Assembly (NCBI GenBank): GCA_028715605.1
Contig: JAQURM010000004.1
Coordinates: forward strand, 1 to 64,000
Direction of reading: 5' to 3'
From: Desulfovibrionales bacterium
GTDB lineage: Bacteria; Desulfobacterota; QYQD01
Length of the DNA stretch: 64,000 bases
The translations under genes were made by a program, and so were the position numbers. Of the stretch, positions 62,774 to 64,000 are shown piece after piece; the stretch's first letter is position 1; each line of letters starts with the position of its first letter. The notes under the pieces were generated by a model, which saw nothing but the letters and a program-made list of their open reading frames with translations, was not told the DNA's origin and made no database searches.

Positions 62774-63872
62774 GAGGTATATAACCAACTTTGATTGGCC
62801 ATTACTTGGGGTAGTGCTACTTTTATCAATGTTAGGAGTTTTGAATCTTTATAGCGCCGGTTATTCTGCTACTGGTTCTGCAACTACAGTTTATCTAAGG
62901 CAGCTTTATTGGCTGGGCCTGTCCGGGGTCATTATGATTGTCGTTCTATCTTTTGATTACCGGCGGATAGCTGAGTGGGCTCCTTACATATATGCGGGTT
63001 CTATAATAACCTTGGTGGCCGTATTGTTTGTTGGGAAGACAGTTTCCGGCTCTCAAAGGTGGCTAGGTTTCGGCTCCCTGGTTTTTCAACCATCAGAGCT
63101 GGCCAAGTTGGCGACGGTTATTGCGCTGGCCAGTTATTTTTATCACAAGGATGTTAAAAAGGGCTATGGACTAAGTGACCTCCTGGCGCCGGCGGGTATT
63201 GTTTTGCTCCCCTTTATTCTTATCGTTAAGGAGCCGGATTTAGGGACGAGCCTTTTACTCCTGTTTATACTGGCGTCAATGGTCCTTTTTGTAGGTATAA
63301 AATGGGGCGCATTTTTGACCTTGCTGGGTTTTGGGCTGACCTCTGTGCCGTTCATCTGGTCTTTATTAAAGGATTATCAAAAAAAGAGGGTGGAATCTTT
63401 TCTCTGGCCGGAAAGAGACCCCCTGGGATCTGGTTATCATGCCCTTCAGTCTAAGATAGCGGTGGGGTCCGGCAAGATATTGGGAAAGGGTTATTTAGCG
63501 GGATCACAAAGCAAACTCGATTTTCTTCCCGAGCAGCATACTGATTTTGCCTTTTCCGTCTTTGCGGAAGAGTGGGGTTTCATGGGATCGATTCTGCTGA
63601 TTATTCTTTATTTTTTGCTTATCCTGTTGGCCTTGCAGGTCGCTATCCGTTCAAAGGAAAAGTTCGGCACCTTTTTGGCGTTTGGTATATTGGCCATGAT
63701 ATTCTGGCATTTAGTGGTAAATGTGGGCATGGTTCTTGGCCTGATGCCTGTGGTCGGAGTCCCTCTTCCCTTGATCAGTTATGGTGGTTCTTCAGCCATC
63801 ACTACCCTGACCGGTATCGGCCTGCTTCTTAACATCCGTATGCGGCGGTTTATGTTGCAAAAAGGCCCGTAA
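62763..63872 (+). CDS. rodA: Peptidoglycan glycosyltransferase RodA (SEDS family)
   Basis: RodA polymerises lipid II into glycan strands together with PBP2. The 369-residue membrane protein (ATG at 62763; AGGGGG upstream) has about ten helices and the SEDS motifs: LRQLYWLGLSGVIMIV, FQPSELAKLATVIALASYFY, KEPDLGTSLLLLFI with its catalytic Asp, LPEQHTDFAFSVFAEEWGF, and VGVPLPLISYGGSSAITTL. It ends the operon; the remaining 128 bases to the window end hold no gene. Confidence 0.96.
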   Translation: MIDRRYITNFDWPLLGVVLLLSMLGVLNLYSAGYSATGSATTVYLRQLYWLGLSGVIMIVVLSFDYRRIAEWAPYIYAGSIITLVAVLFVGKTVSGSQRWLGFGSLVFQPSELAKLATVIALASYFYHKDVKKGYGLSDLLAPAGIVLLPFILIVKEPDLGTSLLLLFILASMVLFVGIKWGAFLTLLGFGLTSVPFIWSLLKDYQKKRVESFLWPERDPLGSGYHALQSKIAVGSGKILGKGYLAGSQSKLDFLPEQHTDFAFSVFAEEWGFMGSILLIILYFLLILLALQVAIRSKEKFGTFLAFGILAMIFWHLVVNVGMVLGLMPVVGVPLPLISYGGSSAITTLTGIGLLLNIRMRRFMLQKGP

Positions 63873-63985
63873 TCCGAGCCTTGATGTCCGGAGATTATTT
63901 AAAAAACCCGCTTCAGATTTTGACTTGCCTCGTTTGTCCCATAATTATGCCCAAATAGTTTTTAAAAACATAGTAAAAAAACATT

Positions 63986-63991
63986 GACACG
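63986..63991 (+). promoter_or_regulatory. Possible -35 box at window end
   Basis: TTGACA close to the window edge could belong to a promoter for a gene outside the window. No -10 can be judged. Confidence 0.25.
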
Positions 63992-64000
63992 GGGTGTTAA

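Overview
The window reads as chromosomal DNA of a Gram-negative anaerobe, most likely a deltaproteobacterium (Desulfobacterota). The reasons are a glycyl radical enzyme with its activase, PEP synthase, a full Mre/Rod elongation cluster, several lipoproteins, a two-PAS chemoreceptor, and FtsH, HisF and PanD sequences of the kind found in that group. This placement is inference. No rRNA, tRNA or CRISPR array was seen. Intergenic spaces are unusually full of short dispersed repeats.

Layout. 1-4.4 kb is a scarred accessory strip: the C-terminal stub of a RecQ helicase, a BrnT/BrnA toxin-antitoxin pair, a DUF4062-TPR protein, a duplicated 3' end of the lipoprotein gene that lies further on, the 3' end of a group II intron, and a RelE/ParE-type toxin with its antitoxin. 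4.5-12.8 kb, all on the minus strand, holds a metallophosphoesterase, a glycyl radical enzyme of unknown substrate, an SCP2-like lipid-binding protein, the radical-SAM activase and three lipoproteins. This is the best candidate for an undescribed pathway. 13.2-14.9 kb is a small cold-shock group (Csp, RRM protein, a basic 72-residue protein). 14.9-17.5 kb is hisH-hisF-namZ. 17.6-28.3 kb has an RDD membrane protein, rsmE, prmA, a thioredoxin-HEAT protein, ywbE, an Mth938-like gene, ftsH, a CBS-ACT protein, a DUF434 protein and two TPM-domain proteins; lemA follows at 28.4-29.0 kb.

29.2-45.3 kb is signalling: a DnaJ-type co-chaperone, a receiver-histidine kinase, an HTH-receiver protein, and then a chemosensory cluster. 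That cluster contains a soluble receptor with a nearly identical PAS duplication, a second soluble receptor-like protein, STAS, CheY, CheA, a frameshifted transmembrane receptor, CheW, CheR and CheB. A four-helix-bundle gene bordered by repeats is lodged between cheY and cheA. 45.4-57.2 kb is housekeeping: ppsA, ahcY, metK, a DUF502 protein, panD, panC, rsmA, a DUF2062 protein, tsaD, fba and fbp. A TetR-type regulator with a likely operator follows, and the window ends with mreB-mreC-mreD-mrdA-rodA.

How the parts work together. ppsA, fba and fbp make a gluconeogenic set suited to growth on small acids. metK and ahcY supply and recycle S-adenosylmethionine, used here by CheR, RsmA, RsmE and PrmA. 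The che genes form one nearly complete sensory pathway. A 19-bp sequence found at least eight times, mostly inside coding sequence, and a 48-bp palindrome carried in frame inside a histidine kinase show that small repeats have entered genes here and been kept as peptide insertions.
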